Source: Bacteroidota bacterium
GTDB lineage: Bacteria > Bacteroidota > Bacteroidia > Bacteroidales > UBA4417
Assembly (NCBI GenBank): GCA_013376995.1
Contig: JACAAZ010000006.1
Coordinates: 1 to 64,000 of the forward strand
Direction of reading: 5' to 3'
Length of the DNA: 64,000 nucleotides
Every line of letters starts with the position of its first letter. The stretch's first letter is position 1. The notes under the pieces are model-generated. The model saw only the letters and a program-made list of their open reading frames with translations, had not been told where the DNA came from and searched no databases. Of the stretch, positions 9,240 through 18,566 are shown piece after piece. A program made the position numbers and the translations under genes.

Positions 9240-10667
9240 TCACGCAAAGCTCAGCTTCAGCATATTCGTTTTCCCCGAAATATAGATAGGCGTACTGGCA
9301 ACATTCACCAAAAGATCACCTTGTTTAATCAACCCGGAGGCAATCAGCTTTTCTGTTATTTTTTTCAGGGTTCGGGTTGTAGAATGTTCAATCTCATCAA
9401 AGAATATCCCATTGATCCCCCACACTAGATTGAGCGTGCACAGCAGCTCATGGTCGTTGGAGAAAATATATACATCCGTTTTAGGCCGCTGGCTGCTGAT
9501 CCTGAATGCAGAATAACCCGTGTGCGTCATGGCAAGAATTGCCTTTGCATTTGCTTCCCATGCTATATTGCAAGCCGAGAATAATATTGAATCACTGATA
9601 AGATATTCCTTGTTTTCCAGGTTCGCTTCATGATGTTTGTTGTAGATGTCCTGGAATTCTTCCACTTCGCGGATAATTTTCTTCATTGTCTGAATCACTT
9701 CCACAGGATATTGACCTATAGAGGTTTCTCCACTGAGCATTAATGCATCAGCTCCGTCGAGTACAGAATTAGCTACATCATTCACCTCAGCACGCGTTGG
9801 GCGAATGTTGGAGATCATGCCTTCCATCATTTGAGTTGCAATGATGACTGGCTTACAGGCTTTAATACATTTGTTAACCAGGGTTTTTTGAACAAGCGGA
9901 ACCTGTTCCAGAGGTAATTCAACACCCAGGTCTCCTCTTGCCACCATGATCCCATCTGTTGCTTCCACGATGGCATCCATGTTTTTTACCGCTTCAGGTT
10001 TTTCAATCTTTGCAATGATTCGCACGCTAAGGCCTTCTTCAGCATATTGACTGATCGACTTCCGAAGTTCAATGATATCATTTGCTGTTCTGACAAACGA
10101 AAGAGCAATCCAGTTCACCCTGTTCTTTAGAGCAAATTGCAAATCCCTGAGATCTTTCTCAGTCATGGATGGTAAAGAAATTATTGTGTTTGGCAGGTTA
10201 ACCCCTTTTTTAGAAGAAAGGATGCCTCCATGGATCACCTTTGCTTTCACTTCATCAATTTTATTAGTCTCCAGAACACGGAAGAGGAGTTTCCCGTCGT
10301 CAAGCAAAATATCTTCACCTGGTTTAACATCCCTGGCAAATTCAGGGTAGGTGATAAAAAGCCGGTCAGAATTGCAGGTACATTCGTTAGTGGTAAAAAC
10401 AAGTTCATGCCCATCCTCCATAAATGCCTGCCCGTTTTCCATCAAGCCAATCCTTAGCTTGGGACCCTGGAGATCTGCCAGGATTGCAATATTTGTCCCA
10501 AGTTCAGTATTTAATTTATGTATCCTGTCAATTACCAGTTGGTGATCTTCATACGAACTGTGTGAAAAATTCAGCCTGAATACGCTAACCCCATTTATGA
10601 TGAGGTTTCTGAGCATCTCTTCTGATGAGGATGCAGGCCCGATAGTGGCAACAATTTTAGTTTTCAT
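9240..10667 (-). CDS. pyk: Pyruvate kinase
   Basis: KTKIVATIGPASSSEEML...FRLNFSHSSYEDH...IIAKIEKPEAVKNMDAIVEATDGIMVARGDLGVE...MLSGETSIGQYP. Confidence 0.97.
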   Translation of the reverse strand: MKTKIVATIGPASSSEEMLRNLIINGVSVFRLNFSHSSYEDHQLVIDRIHKLNTELGTNIAILADLQGPKLRIGLMENGQAFMEDGHELVFTTNECTCNSDRLFITYPEFARDVKPGEDILLDDGKLLFRVLETNKIDEVKAKVIHGGILSSKKGVNLPNTIISLPSMTEKDLRDLQFALKNRVNWIALSFVRTANDIIELRKSISQYAEEGLSVRIIAKIEKPEAVKNMDAIVEATDGIMVARGDLGVELPLEQVPLVQKTLVNKCIKACKPVIIATQMMEGMISNIRPTRAEVNDVANSVLDGADALMLSGETSIGQYPVEVIQTMKKIIREVEEFQDIYNKHHEANLENKEYLISDSILFSACNIAWEANAKAILAMTHTGYSAFRISSQRPKTDVYIFSNDHELLCTLNLVWGINGIFFDEIEHSTTRTLKKITEKLIASGLIKQGDLLVNVASTPIYISGKTNMLKLSFA

Positions 10668-10672
10668 TTTTC

Positions 10673-11590
10673 CTATATTTTCTGGTTCCTCACGGAATCT
10701 TTAATTTCAATATAAATATTCTCTATTCCATTGACTTTGGCAATGATATCCACCTTAATCTGCTCAACAAGATCCTCGGCCTGGTATACGGAAAGTCCAT
10801 CATCCAGGTCCAGGGAAAGCAGAACCAGGTATTGGTTGTTACCCATTACCATGGTCTGGACCCTGTTAATATGTTTCACCTGTTTGTATGAGCGTATGAC
10901 TTCCTTCATTTGGCTTCGCTCCTCACGGGGGATGCTTTCACCTATGATAAGGCCTTTTACTTCGATGATAAGTAACAATGAAATAACGAGCAATAGGACT
11001 CCAACAGAAATACTGCCTATTGCATCGAATACAGGATTCACCTGCCAGGCAAGAAATGTAGTGATTAATACTATGACCAGCCCTGTTAATGCAGCTGCAT
11101 CTTCCATGATCACGACAATCAGGTTGACGTTCTGAGAGTCCCGGATAGCCCTGAAGAGTCTTTTTTTTGTTCCTTTTCTGAACTCCTTGTAAGCAACCTG
11201 GAAGGATTTGCCTTCTATGATAACTGAAGATCCAAGTACTATGAAGATCCATTTAATGTTCGTAATTTCTTCCGGATGCAGCACTTTCTCAACCCCTTCA
11301 TAGATTGAAAAAAGTGCGCCAATGAAAAACAGGAGCACTGCCACGATCAGCGACCAGAAGAATATTTCCCTGCTGTAGCCAAAACTGTGCATTTCGGTAA
11401 CTGTGCGTTTAGCCCTTTTATTACCAATAAGCAACAGGATTTGATTGAAAGAATCTGCAGTAGAATGAATAGCTTCTGCCAGCATAGCGGCGCTTCCAGT
11501 AATAAACGATACGAGAAATTTAATGATAGCGATGAGCAAATTACCCCCCAGGGCAAATACAACAGCTTTTGGAGATTCATGAGCGCTCAT
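10673..11590 (-). CDS. Cation diffusion facilitator family transporter
   Basis: SAAMLAEAIHSTADSFNQILLLIG; multiple TM; C-terminal cytoplasmic domain. Confidence 0.93.
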   Translation of the reverse strand: MSAHESPKAVVFALGGNLLIAIIKFLVSFITGSAAMLAEAIHSTADSFNQILLLIGNKRAKRTVTEMHSFGYSREIFFWSLIVAVLLFFIGALFSIYEGVEKVLHPEEITNIKWIFIVLGSSVIIEGKSFQVAYKEFRKGTKKRLFRAIRDSQNVNLIVVIMEDAAALTGLVIVLITTFLAWQVNPVFDAIGSISVGVLLLVISLLLIIEVKGLIIGESIPREERSQMKEVIRSYKQVKHINRVQTMVMGNNQYLVLLSLDLDDGLSVYQAEDLVEQIKVDIIAKVNGIENIYIEIKDSVRNQKI

Positions 11591-11680
11591 CAGGAAAGGC
11601 TTTTGTTAAAAATACAAATTACTGCGGTCAGAAAAATCAATAATTAAAATGATAATGCACCCTAAACCAATTCAATCATC

Positions 11681-11800
11681 AATAACCATTGAGTGATCCA
11701 CCAGCTGGCGGAAATGACCATAGAATGACAACAGAATGACAATTGAATGACTAATGAATGACTAATGAGTGACAATTGAATGACCATCGAATGACTATTG
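11681..11800. repeat. Degenerate 11-bp tandem array (AATGACNATTG), 8 phased units plus a partial copy, interrupted by a 16-bp near-palindrome
   Basis: aatgaccatag aatgacaacag aatgacaattg aatgactaatg aatgactaatg agtgacaattg aatgaccatcg aatgactattg from 11713 to 11800; preceded by tccaccagctggcgga and aataaccattg-agtga. Confidence 0.95.
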
Positions 11801-11853
11801 AGTGAGCTCTTATCCGCCCTTCGCCCTCAACCCTTCGCCCTAAGCTCTTCGCG

Positions 11854-12591
11854 CTATGCCTTCGAAATATCCAGCTCAATCAGTGCTTTCATCGCAGCAT
11901 TTTGCTCGGCACCTTTGATCGAATAATCACGACCTTTACCGTGGGCTTGTTTGTCGATCAGGACTTCAACCACATACTGTTTGGTGTATCCGTGTCCAAC
12001 CTCACTCAACAGGAGAAACTCGACTATCCTCTTTTCTCTTTGAGCCCACTCTATCAGCCTGCTTTTAAAATTGGTGTCGTTATTTTCGAGTTCATCAAGG
12101 TCGAAATGCTGCTGGATTACTTTCTCAATAATAATCCTTCTTGTGAATTGGTATCCCTTATCCAGGTAAATAGCGCCAATTACAGCCTCAAAGGCGTCTC
12201 CGTTCATCGATTTGTAAACATTGTTGCCTTCTGAATTAGCCTGGATAAGTTTATCAAGCCCTAATTTTTGTGATACTTTGTTCAATGCCGACCGACTCAC
12301 AATGCGGGAGCGCATCTCCGTGAGGAATCCTTCGCCTTTGATCGGGAACATCTTGAACAGGTGATCTGCCACGACAGCGCTCAGGATTGCATCACCTAGA
12401 TACTCCAGCCTTTCATTGCTAACTTTAGCACCATTATTAAGCTCTTTGGCAAGTGATTTATGTCGGAAAGCGAGTTTATACAAAAAAATATTTCCAGGAT
12501 AGAACCCGAAAATATTCTTTAAGGATGAGTATAACTCTTTGTCTTCTGAAAGGATAACCCGTATGGGCTTAATGACGTCGAACGGTGACAA
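11854..12591 (-). CDS. rnc: Ribonuclease III
   Basis: NERLEYLGDAILSAVVADHLF; DAFEAVIGAIYLDKG; C-terminal dsRBD. Confidence 0.96.
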   Translation of the reverse strand: MSPFDVIKPIRVILSEDKELYSSLKNIFGFYPGNIFLYKLAFRHKSLAKELNNGAKVSNERLEYLGDAILSAVVADHLFKMFPIKGEGFLTEMRSRIVSRSALNKVSQKLGLDKLIQANSEGNNVYKSMNGDAFEAVIGAIYLDKGYQFTRRIIIEKVIQQHFDLDELENNDTNFKSRLIEWAQREKRIVEFLLLSEVGHGYTKQYVVEVLIDKQAHGKGRDYSIKGAEQNAAMKALIELDISKA

Positions 12592-12593
12592 GG

Positions 12594-13850
12594 CTATTGT
12601 TCGAATTTTTTGAAGATAATGGAAGCATTGTGCCCGCCAAAGCCGAAAGTATTACTTAATGCAGCATTAACGGTTCGCTTGGAGGCAGTATTAAATACGA
12701 AGTCAACGTTCTGGTCAATTTCATCATCATCTGTGAAATGGTTGATGGTAGGAGGGATAATATCATTCTGAACTGCCAGGATGCAAGCTACAGCTTCAGC
12801 AGCACCTGCAGCTCCCAGTAGATGCCCGGTCATAGATTTTGTTGAGTTCACGGCGATCTTTTTCGCGTGCTCACCAAAAAGCCCGGTAATTGCTTTGATC
12901 TCTGCTATATCACCAAGAGGGGTAGACGTGCCGTGAGTATTGATATGATCAATAGCTTCTAGCTTCATTCCGGCATCCTCAAGTGCGTATTTCATGGCAT
13001 TCTTAGCACCTAATCCTTCAGGGTGAGGAGCAGTCATGTGGTGAGCATCAGCACTCATGCCGGCACCGGCCATTTCGCAGTAAATGCGGGCACCACGTGC
13101 AAGAGCATGCTCCATCTCTTCAAATACAATGGCAGCACCTCCTTCACCCATAACAAAACCGTCACGATCCTTGTCAAAAGGCCTGGATGCTGTTAAAGCA
13201 TCATCATTCCGGGTTGACAGGGCATGAAGTGAGTTGAACCCGCCAATTCCGGCAGGGTTGATCGTAGCCTCAGAGCCGCCGGTTATAAACATATCTGCTT
13301 TTCCAAGCCTGATATAGTTATACGCATCAATCAAGGCATTTGCAGAAGACGCACAGGCAGAAATAGTTGCAAAATTGGGCCCCCTGAATCCATATTTAAT
13401 CGAAATATGACCGGCCGCAATATCGGCAATCATTTTCGGGATAAGGAAAGGCGTGAACCTGGGAGTGCCATCACCGGTCACAAAACCGGCAACTTCATCG
13501 TAAAATGATGACATTCCGCCGATTCCAGAAGCCCATATAACACCAACCCTGTCAAGATCCACTTTTTCTAAGTCAATGCCAGAATTAAGAACAGCTTCAT
13601 CAGCTGCAACAAGCCCAAACAAAGTGAAAGGGTCATACTTGCGTACTTCCTTGCGGTCGAAGAAATTAAGAGGATCAAAATTCTTGACCTCACATGCAAA
13701 TTGCGATTTGAACTTTGACGCATCGAAACGCGTGATAGGACCAGCACCACTAACCCCGGATACCAAACCATTCCAATATTCAGAAACGGAATTGCCTACC
13801 GGAGTTAGTGCGCCAAGGCCCGTAACTACTACTCGCCTTAACTTCATCAA
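12594..13850 (-). CDS. fabF: Beta-ketoacyl-ACP synthase II
   Basis: RRVVVTGLGALTPVGNSVSEYWNGLVSGVSG...SACASSANALIDAYNYI...NTHGTSTPLGD...GHLLGAAGAAEAV. Confidence 0.97.
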   Translation of the reverse strand: MMKLRRVVVTGLGALTPVGNSVSEYWNGLVSGVSGAGPITRFDASKFKSQFACEVKNFDPLNFFDRKEVRKYDPFTLFGLVAADEAVLNSGIDLEKVDLDRVGVIWASGIGGMSSFYDEVAGFVTGDGTPRFTPFLIPKMIADIAAGHISIKYGFRGPNFATISACASSANALIDAYNYIRLGKADMFITGGSEATINPAGIGGFNSLHALSTRNDDALTASRPFDKDRDGFVMGEGGAAIVFEEMEHALARGARIYCEMAGAGMSADAHHMTAPHPEGLGAKNAMKYALEDAGMKLEAIDHINTHGTSTPLGDIAEIKAITGLFGEHAKKIAVNSTKSMTGHLLGAAGAAEAVACILAVQNDIIPPTINHFTDDDEIDQNVDFVFNTASKRTVNAALSNTFGFGGHNASIIFKKFEQ

Positions 13851-13861
13851 ACGTGATTTAC

Positions 13862-14098
13862 TTATTTCGCGTTGTTTTCGATGTAAGCAACAGCTTCACT
13901 TACAGTACCGATCTTCTCGGCTTGATCGTCGGGAATAGCAATGTTGAATTCTTTTTCGAATTCCATAATCAACTCAACGGTATCCAGTGAATCGGCACCG
14001 AGGTCGTTGGTGAAACTTGCTTCTGGGGTAACTTCTTTTTCGTCAACTCCAAGCTTATCAACGATAATAGCTTTAACTCTTGTTGCAATGTCGGACAT
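13862..14098 (-). CDS. acpP: Acyl carrier protein
   Basis: [44 protein letters not shown]. Confidence 0.97.
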   Translation of the reverse strand: MSDIATRVKAIIVDKLGVDEKEVTPEASFTNDLGADSLDTVELIMEFEKEFNIAIPDDQAEKIGTVSEAVAYIENNAK

Positions 14099-14128
14099 TG
14101 TTGAACTCTTTTAATTGGTTTTGGGCTG

Positions 14129-14160
14129 CAAAGAAAAAGCATTTACCGTAACAAAACAAA
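14129..14160 (-). promoter_or_regulatory. Candidate Bacteroidetes-type promoter for acpP-fabF-rnc
   Basis: Minus strand TTTTG...TTTCTTTGCA; -7 box is one mismatch from TAnnTTTG. Confidence 0.4.
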
Positions 14161-14184
14161 AAATGATTTAAATATTTTGGTCTC

Positions 14185-14204
14185 TACTGATATAACTATC
14201 AGTA
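14185..14204. promoter_or_regulatory. Perfect 8-bp inverted repeat TACTGATA-taac-TATCAGTA in the acpP/purN intergenic region
   Basis: Direct reading. Confidence 0.45.
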
Positions 14205-14342
14205 AATTAGAAGTGTATGAATTGATATCTTAATCTTGGCTGCCTGCGGGAGGCCATAGGTGTACAATACAACTAAGGTTTCATTCCTGCAATTTCACTT
14301 ACTTTGTACAATCATTAATTTTACCCTAATAATCCTGGCTGA

Positions 14343-14927
14343 ATGGCTGAAACACCCACTATTGCCATATTTGCTTCCGGAAATGGAACTAATGCTCAGA
14401 ACCTGGCTGAATATTCCCGGGGGAAGGAAAGTCTCAATATTTCCGCTATTTATTGCAATAATCCTGATGCTTATGTGCTTGAAAGGGCGAGATCTCTTGG
14501 CATCCCATCCGTCCAATTTGGCAGGAACAACTTTTACCAGGAGCGTTGGATACTGGATGACCTTCGGAATCGAAAAACAGATTGGATCATCCTGGCTGGC
14601 TTTTTATGGCTGATTCCCGGGTACCTGCTCAAAGAATTCCCGAATAGGATTGTTAATATTCACCCTGCTCTACTTCCCAATTTCGGGGGCAAAGGCATGT
14701 ACGGTTCCAGGGTTCATGAGGCTGTTATCGCTTCCGGGGTGAAGGAAAGTGGCATTACCATTCATTTTGTGAACGAAAATTACGATGAGGGCCAAATCAT
14801 ATTCCAGGCAAAATGTAAGATTGAAGCTGATGATACTCCCATTACTCTTGCCAATAAAATCCATGGTTTGGAACAGGCTCACTTCCCTGAAGTTGTCGCC
14901 AAACTTATTTCAATGAATAATACGTAG
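14343..14927 (+). CDS. purN: Phosphoribosylglycinamide formyltransferase
   Basis: IAIFASGNGTNAQNLAEY...LAGFLWLIPGYLLKEFPNRIVNIHPALLPNFGGKGMYG. Confidence 0.95.
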   Translation: MAETPTIAIFASGNGTNAQNLAEYSRGKESLNISAIYCNNPDAYVLERARSLGIPSVQFGRNNFYQERWILDDLRNRKTDWIILAGFLWLIPGYLLKEFPNRIVNIHPALLPNFGGKGMYGSRVHEAVIASGVKESGITIHFVNENYDEGQIIFQAKCKIEADDTPITLANKIHGLEQAHFPEVVAKLISMNNT

Positions 14928-14960
14928 AGCAGAGAAATGGCAATTTGCTTAAGAGATTGT

Positions 14961-16037
14961 TCAGATATATTCCTTCACTTCAACTTCCCCTTTTAGTACC
15001 ATGAGGCCATTGAAGGCAAGAGCCCTCATTTCATCCTCCCCGGGATAGGTATATACCGGTGCGAATTTGAAGACGCGCTCAATGATCATATTGGTGATCC
15101 ATTTGCTATGTGCTACGCCTCCAGTTAGCAGGATGGCATCAACTTCGCCTCTGAGGACAGGAACCATGGATCCGATCGATTTTGCAACCTGGTAGGCAAG
15201 TGCTTCCAGAATGAACTTTGCTTCCTTGTCTCCATTCTGAGCCCGCTGTTCTGCTTCATAAGCGCTATTGGTTCCAAGGTGAGCTACAATACCACCATTG
15301 CCCACTACCATCTTGATCACTTCCTTTTCTGTTAGTTTCCCGCTGAAACAAAATCGGACAAGATCACCTGTCGGCAGGGTACCACTGCGTTCGGGCGAGA
15401 AAGGACCTTCCCCATCCAACCCCTGGTTGACATCAATTACACGTCCTTTCTGATGGGCCCCGACGGTAATTCCCCCACCCATATGAACTACAATGAGATT
15501 AAGGTCCTCATAACGTTTCATAATGCTTTTGGCATGCTGGCGTGCAATGGACTTCTGGTTCAAAGCATGAAAAATAGATATGCGCTTAAAGGCTGGATGA
15601 CCTGAAATTCGGGCAATATCATCCAATTCATCAACTACGACAGGATCTGCAATATAGGCTTTGGCATTGGGAAGAGAGTTTGCTATCTCATCTGCTATCA
15701 ACCCACCCAGGTTACTGGCATGCTCTTTTATGGGATGTTCATAAAGATCACGCTTCATGGCCTCATTTACCAGGTATACCCCGGATGCAATGGGTTTAAG
15801 CATGCCTCCCCTTCCAACAACAGCTTGAATTTTATCAAGTTGAATTTCTGCTTCTTCAAGTTCACGGTAAATAATCTCCTTCCTGAAATGGAACTGATCG
15901 GCAACATGCTCAAACTTTGCAATCTCCTCGCTAGGATGTGTAATGTTCTTTACAAATACCGGGTTCGTATTCTGGTAAACCGCTATCTTGGTAGAAGTGG
16001 AACCTGGATTAATCGCCAGAATGCGGTAATCTTCCAT
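14961..16037 (-). CDS. buk: Butyrate kinase
   Basis: RILAINPGSTSTKIAVYQN...VHMGGGITVGAHQKGRVIDVNQGLDGEGPFSPERSGTLP. Confidence 0.95.
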   Translation of the reverse strand: MEDYRILAINPGSTSTKIAVYQNTNPVFVKNITHPSEEIAKFEHVADQFHFRKEIIYRELEEAEIQLDKIQAVVGRGGMLKPIASGVYLVNEAMKRDLYEHPIKEHASNLGGLIADEIANSLPNAKAYIADPVVVDELDDIARISGHPAFKRISIFHALNQKSIARQHAKSIMKRYEDLNLIVVHMGGGITVGAHQKGRVIDVNQGLDGEGPFSPERSGTLPTGDLVRFCFSGKLTEKEVIKMVVGNGGIVAHLGTNSAYEAEQRAQNGDKEAKFILEALAYQVAKSIGSMVPVLRGEVDAILLTGGVAHSKWITNMIIERVFKFAPVYTYPGEDEMRALAFNGLMVLKGEVEVKEYI

Positions 16038-16082
16038 AAAATGAGATCAGTTAGTGACTGAATAACAATGAAAAGCGATGTT

Positions 16083-16985
16083 CTAAGCGATCAGCGCTGC
16101 TAAAGCGATGGAATAGGTTTTGGTAAGGGCACTGTCACCCCTTGAGGTCAATACACAAGGAACGCGAGCACCAGCTACATAAGCAGCAAGCTCGGCACCG
16201 GCAAGTTTGGTTCCTCCCTTGAAGAATACATTACCTGATTCAATATTTGGGAATAAAAGGCAGTCAGCATCACCTGCAACTGGCCCAGAAACTTTCTTGA
16301 TTTCAACAGATTCCTTGTCAATGGCGCAATCCAGGCTTAAGGGGCCATCAATCACACATCCGGCAATCTGGCCGCGGTCACTCATCTTGGCAAGCATGGC
16401 TCCTTCTACACATGCCGGCATTCCTGCAAGCATTTGTTCTGTAGCTGCAATGACAGCAACTTTTGGCTTTTCAACTCCTATAGCCCTGGCAGTCTTGACA
16501 AGGAAATCCACAATTTTAATCTTTTGTTTGAAGTCAGGTTGTGGAATGATGGCTACATCACCAATTGTAAGAAGTTTATGATAGGTTGGGAATTCCATCA
16601 CTGTGATATGTGTAAGTATAGATCCTTCGGAACATAATCCCTTTTCCTTATTCAGGATAGCCCTCATGTACTTGTCAGTACTAAGGGAACCTTTCATCAG
16701 CAAGTTAGCCTTACCATCATTAATGAGCTGAACCGCCATCATGGCAGCTTTTATTTCATTGGGTTCATTAACAATTTCGAACTTATTGATATCAAAACCA
16801 CATTCCTGGCATATTTTCCTGATGTTAGACTCGTCGCCTGTAAGGGTTGCATCAATTATCCCCTTCTCAACTGCAGCATAAACAGCTTCAATAGTATGGG
16901 CATCGTTGGCAAAAGCAGCAACAAGGCGCTTTTTTGTTTTGGTTTTCAATACTTCGAAAATCTGGTCGAGCTTGGTAATAGACAT
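16083..16985 (-). CDS. ptb: Phosphate butyryltransferase (phosphate acetyl/butyryltransferase family)
   Basis: LLMKGSLSTDKYMRAILNKEKGL...HITVMEFPTYHKLLTIGDVAIIPQPD...; adjacent to buk. Confidence 0.9.
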   Translation of the reverse strand: MSITKLDQIFEVLKTKTKKRLVAAFANDAHTIEAVYAAVEKGIIDATLTGDESNIRKICQECGFDINKFEIVNEPNEIKAAMMAVQLINDGKANLLMKGSLSTDKYMRAILNKEKGLCSEGSILTHITVMEFPTYHKLLTIGDVAIIPQPDFKQKIKIVDFLVKTARAIGVEKPKVAVIAATEQMLAGMPACVEGAMLAKMSDRGQIAGCVIDGPLSLDCAIDKESVEIKKVSGPVAGDADCLLFPNIESGNVFFKGGTKLAGAELAAYVAGARVPCVLTSRGDSALTKTYSIALAALIA

Positions 16986-17225
16986 TGTATAATTGGTTTA
17001 AGTGTTGTTAAAGCGATAACATCAGAATAGTGGTAGTTATCAAGAAAATAGAGTGCAAAATTAGATAATTGCCCAGCAAGAATGAAAGGCATTTAACAAA
17101 TTACCGATTATTTATACTGAATCTTAGCTATGGCATTGATAAACATATAGTAATCCAGTCTATGCGCTGATAGACAGATAAATATATTAAGTAAAAAATC
17201 GTTACCTATTCAGGTATTAAAAGAA

Positions 17226-18494
17226 TTATTGTGACTGGTAATCTATCATTTCCTGTATCGCTTTTCGGCAAACCGGGCAAAATTCGTTTCCCGAAAACGA
17301 CCGCATAAGGCAATCTGTTGAAGGACGGTAAATCCCTTTGCTCACATAACCACCCCCCTCAAAAACTCCAAGTTTTAGAGGATTATCATGATCAGGCTCT
17401 GATGGTATTTTGGTATGTGCCGGAAGCATTTTCTTCCATTTGGAAGAGAAATTAACCAATGTTGTAAGGTTTGGCTCCCAAGGCTCAATACCTAAGGGAT
17501 ACATATCATTGTAAGAAGTTGAGCCATCGTCATACTCATCGGCAAGTCCGGCAAAACCATGCCCAAACTCATGAACATAGATCTTTGCAGAATAGGTATT
17601 GCTGTTAACAGAAGTGCTGTAAAGGTTATAGATAGATCCGCCTCCATACTTGCTACTGTTCACCAGGAGGTAAATCTGGTCATAGGGTACATTTGCAGCC
17701 AGATCACGCACACTTTTGTTATCAGTGGTCATAAGATAGCGCTCAGAGTCAAAGGTGTAAAAACTGCTGTTTAGAACAGTAGACTTCCAGGTACCTGTTC
17801 CGGGAATATCTGTTCCGCTCTCTTCAGAAGGGGCCAGGACAGCCGAAACATTGAATTTATCCTGATTTTCCTTATAAGGAGAGAAGGAAAACAGATCAGA
17901 GGTGAATTTCTGGCAATCCGCTTTGAATTTTTCCAATTCTGCCTGGGTATATCCTTCAGGTAGTATCACGATGTCAATCTTGTTTGAAGGATCCCCGTTT
18001 TTCAATATGGTTAAAGCACTGTGGATCATTCGACTCTGAGTCTTGATAAAATAACTTTTTACATCAACCTGGTATTCAAATTTTTTCTCATACACTCCCT
18101 TGGAATTCCTGCTGTAGAGTTCAATCCGAATATCTTTCTTAGGCAACGGCATCTGAACGGTTTCTGAAAAACTGCGCCGGGTATGCTTTGCTTCTTCTGT
18201 AAACTTCCACTCATCGAAAAGTGAACAGAAGCCATGACTGAATATCAGCGTATTTGTTTCCAAATCAAAAGCCTTGAAATAGAACTGACCCAAATTCATC
18301 GAGTCAACCAGGTTAACATGCGATCCTCCCCAAAGCGGTTCATTGATTAGCTCATCGATGGAATAAATCTCATCCGTTGAATTGCCGGTATGGTAAAGAT
18401 CAATTCTAAGGGCTCTTGCATAAAACCAGTCATTATAAGTTGCCTTGACAGTGAATGTGCAAAGAATGAGCAGGAATAACAGGAAGGATTTCAT
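17226..18494 (-). CDS. M64 family (IgA-peptidase-like) metallopeptidase, secreted
   Basis: Signal peptide; DIVILPEGYTQAELEKF...KIYVHEFGHGFAGLADEYDDG. Confidence 0.92.
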   Translation of the reverse strand: MKSFLLFLLILCTFTVKATYNDWFYARALRIDLYHTGNSTDEIYSIDELINEPLWGGSHVNLVDSMNLGQFYFKAFDLETNTLIFSHGFCSLFDEWKFTEEAKHTRRSFSETVQMPLPKKDIRIELYSRNSKGVYEKKFEYQVDVKSYFIKTQSRMIHSALTILKNGDPSNKIDIVILPEGYTQAELEKFKADCQKFTSDLFSFSPYKENQDKFNVSAVLAPSEESGTDIPGTGTWKSTVLNSSFYTFDSERYLMTTDNKSVRDLAANVPYDQIYLLVNSSKYGGGSIYNLYSTSVNSNTYSAKIYVHEFGHGFAGLADEYDDGSTSYNDMYPLGIEPWEPNLTTLVNFSSKWKKMLPAHTKIPSEPDHDNPLKLGVFEGGGYVSKGIYRPSTDCLMRSFSGNEFCPVCRKAIQEMIDYQSQ

Positions 18495-18566
18495 AGGAAA
18501 AGGATTTTTGTACGAAAGTACAAAAGAATCTTCCCTGCAATAATGCAGTAATCAAAACAAAACGGT

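Noticed and set aside
10731-11135. 134-aa ORF opposite the cation diffusion facilitator
   Set aside because: Shadow ORF, low-complexity Ser/Thr/Met composition
1-11800. CRISPR arrays as explanation of the repeats
   Set aside because: Units are 7-11 bp, contiguous and without spacers; no cas genes present
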